Source: Gelatoporia subvermispora B
Taxonomy: Eukaryota > Basidiomycota > Agaricomycetes > Polyporales > Gelatoporiaceae
Reading direction: 5' to 3'
NCBI GenBank assembly: GCA_000320605.2
Contig: KB445792.1
Coordinates: forward strand, 377,581 to 441,580
Length of the DNA: 64,000 nucleotides
Shown here: in pieces, positions 61,701 through 64,000 of the stretch
How the letters are laid out: every line of letters starts with the position of its first letter
How positions within the stretch are numbered: the first letter of the stretch is position 1
Program-made: the position numbers and the translations under genes
The notes under the pieces: generated by a model
Told to the model about the DNA's origin: nothing
The model's input: only the letters and a program-made list of their open reading frames with translations
Databases searched by the model: none

Positions 61701-64000
61701 CTACGGTACCACGCGTGCTCTACGCGTGGGGAATGTCCCCATAATTATTGCCGCAGCTGTTCGACGGTTGTTCAGTAAAGCATCCGTCCTCAACGCAGAC
61801 ATCGACAAACCTTGCTCAGCAATGGCGTACGCGGAGGCTGCGTGATCGCGCGGAGAGTCAACTGCGAGCTCCACATCACGAACGCATCAGACTCACTTTG
61901 TGTATGTGCATCAATGTGGACTGGAACGACGGACAAGTCGACGACGCGTATGTTCTCTGTTCCATACACCCTCAATTCGGGATCCACTACCCCGTCTTTC
62001 TCTTTCGGAAGCATCGAGCACGAGCTGGCCGTGTCTGAGTGGCGGGTGAGTTGAATGCGACGCATACGAATTTATTCGGAACCTAGACTCACGCCACGTT
62101 GTAGAGAGGAACGTCTTCGCCCATTTGAGCAGGTCCTCATCCGTCTGACACTCAAGCCCTGGGTTCCTTTCCGCAACTGGGAGTTATCAGTACCTACTAT
62201 CAGAATATAATGGTACTAACAAGACAGACCAATGATATCTTTGAGCGGCGACGTGCTTGCTAGCTTCCTGAGAAACTTGATAAGTTCAAAGTATATCTCC
62301 TGATCTGTTCAAGAGGGTGAGCTGATAGACCCGGATAATCTCACGACGACTGACCAATTTCCTCTTCGAAATATTGAGGATCAAACTCGGGCTCTTTCAT
62401 CAGGTCATTCGAAGTGGAATGCTGCATCTCATTCAACGCCGAGTTGAGAAGAAAAATGGTCTCGAAATTCTCACAATTGTTCCTCTTGACAGTGCCTGGT
62501 TCAAGCCAGCGGCCAGAGTTATATACTTTTTGCCCTGTTCCGGAAGATCTGCGAACTTTGAGTTCGTGCATCGAGTCCTCCCTTTCAGCAGAAGACGTAC
62601 TGGGACCAGAAAAAAATCCCGGGAAATTGATGACTTCGGCTAGTGGTGCGCCTTTCTTGATTCGCTCTAACTGCATATTGAGCTGTTCGAGAACTCCAGG
62701 GCGATACTTGTCTGCATTATTTTGGAGTTTTGCCTTCGCCTTCGATATGATCTCGTCCGCGCGGTCGCTGATCTTGTGGAGGGGCATGAACGCGAAGCCA
62801 ATGACACCTAGGGTGTGTAAGCCTTTGCCTTCCTTGCTGTAGAGGCAGTTTGATCAACAGAATCCATTCCGCCTGAACATTTGCGCATGATGCTTACTGC
62901 AGCTCAATCTGCCTCTTCGCCTCCTCCGGGTCTCGCAGAACGTCGAGCGTTTCGTAGCGAACACCTTCCCTGAGCTCGAAGCTCATGCAGCAAGTTATGT
63001 GCTCTTGCACGTTCCTGCCGACGCCAGGCAAGTCGACCTTCGGCATGACACCTATCCCTCCGAGGATGTTCCTGTCGCCGATGCCAGAGAGCTCTAGGAT
63101 TTGGGGGGACTTGAGAGACCTGTGGGACTTTCGAGCGGTCGCCTTTGCATGAAAAACATGATACTCACCCAGCGGAGACGATGACTTCTTTCTTGGTGCG
63201 GACGACGTAGGGCTGCTCATCGTGATAAAACTCGACGCCAGTTGCGGTTCGTTTGCCTCCGTTCATGCACTCCGTGATGATCTGGTTGACTGTTGCGGAA
63301 ACGAGAACTTGGAGATTTGGGCGATCCTTGTTTGGAAGGTAGTATGCCTACGCAGAACGACTTAGTGAATGCAGGATAGTAGTAGTACAGCGAACTACGA
63401 ACAGTTGTGGCATAGGAACGCGTATGCGTCCTGGGGTCGATAGTATTTGGAGCGAAAAAGTATCCACTCGGCTGGGGTCTAGTGAGTGTCTCAGTAAGAC
63501 TCGAGGTTGCTTGCACTTACATCGCCATTCAGCTATATCGAAACATGAGGCTTATTCATGACATGACAAACAAATACGCACCGGAAGTGGGGCAGGATCT
63601 ATGCCTAGGTTGGCGAGTGTCTGTCCAGCACATCAAACGTGAGCACCATCTCAGATGGTCATATTGGCTCAGAGTATACCTCGTGGAACTTGGTATCCTC
63701 GAGGTTCATAAGACCAGGGTATGAGATCTTGACTGGGCCTGTCGAGAAAGTGAGGTGGGCTGATTCTCTCGAGATAATGTCGAAGGTCCTGACCTTCCTT
63801 CCCAAGCGTCCAGCTATCTAGATTGATCTTGAACTTCTGCTGTACGTCAGCCGAAGGAGGGATGAATCTGCGTTCTGTGAAGCTCAGACGTTTTGACATG
63901 CAAAGTGCCACCTACCCCTCCGCTCGAGACAGGTACCTATGGAAGTTCTGCCAATTCCATCCTGGGTTACCTAGTCTCTCCCAATCTGCATGTCCGAGTG
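61701..64000 (-). CDS. GMC oxidoreductase, N-terminus beyond window
   Basis: The gene enters from the right edge and runs left through many short exons to a stop at 61701. Recognisable parts in order are [13 protein letters not shown] and [12 protein letters not shown] (insertion region), [12 protein letters not shown], then KEVIVSAG joined to [19 protein letters not shown]. The last is the PROSITE GMC type-2 signature. Next come [39 protein letters not shown] with the catalytic His, and [19 protein letters not shown] with the second active-site residue. The FAD-binding GxGxxG start is not in the window. Relatives oxidise alcohols, aryl alcohols or sugars and often supply H2O2 for wood decay; the substrate cannot be assigned. 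The active-site residues visible are intact, so it is probably functional. Confidence 0.85.

Overview
The window is nuclear DNA of a filamentous basidiomycete, most likely an Agaricomycete. Almost every gene is split by 48-65 nt introns with GTRNGT donors, CTNAC-like branch sites and YAG acceptors. The gene content is typical of such fungi: a Zn2Cys6 regulator, DUF6533-like membrane proteins, a GMC oxidoreductase and a BTB protein. Exon models were built by hand from conserved protein frames and splice signals. Coordinates given as gene ends are firm where exons are listed and approximate where the text says so.

Left part (1-10.2 kb): a GC-rich stretch with no credible long protein, bounded by an inverted repeat. 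The right arm (about 9335-10202) is the 5' end of an OPY2-like membrane-anchor gene. The left arm (1-868) is a reversed copy that runs off the window edge. About 740 bp of the two arms look identical, then similarity falls to roughly 86 percent and stops. The spacer holds CG-rich simple repeats, a decayed minisatellite and several convincing intron-like sequences, but no recognised gene.

Middle part (9.8-30.2 kb): a dense run of housekeeping and regulatory genes. In order: OPY2-like anchor (+), CAF16-like ABC ATPase (-), AIR1/2-like five-zinc-knuckle RNA-binding protein (+), a large disordered coiled-coil protein (-), a Zn2Cys6 transcription factor (-), a UBA/zinc-finger/E2 ubiquitin-conjugating protein (+) and an ANT1/PMP47-type peroxisomal carrier (+). 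The E2 and carrier genes contain three apparent GC-AG introns.

Unstable island (30.7-40.8 kb): two identical intron-containing tRNA-Arg(UCG) genes lie in opposite orientation 10 kb apart. Between them are three decayed DUF6533-like membrane-protein loci, then the intact CDC7 kinase gene. The first DUF6533 locus is broken by a 2015-bp hAT element with a perfect 8-bp target duplication.

Right part (40.9-64 kb): a membrane-anchored UBP1/USP30-like deubiquitinase, a small hypothetical protein, a DNAJC28/DUF1992 protein, an ARB1 (Argonaute siRNA chaperone) homologue, the U5 snRNP 40K WD40 protein, a dead protein-kinase gene, a PPIL4-type cyclophilin with RRM and RS tail, a BTB protein, P5C dehydrogenase (PUT2), an AT-hook protein, and a GMC oxidoreductase cut by the right edge. 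Several products belong to RNA processing or silencing (AIR, CAF16, ARB1, U5-40K, PPIL4) or to ubiquitin pathways (E2, UBP1), but the order looks like ordinary genome arrangement, not one pathway cluster.
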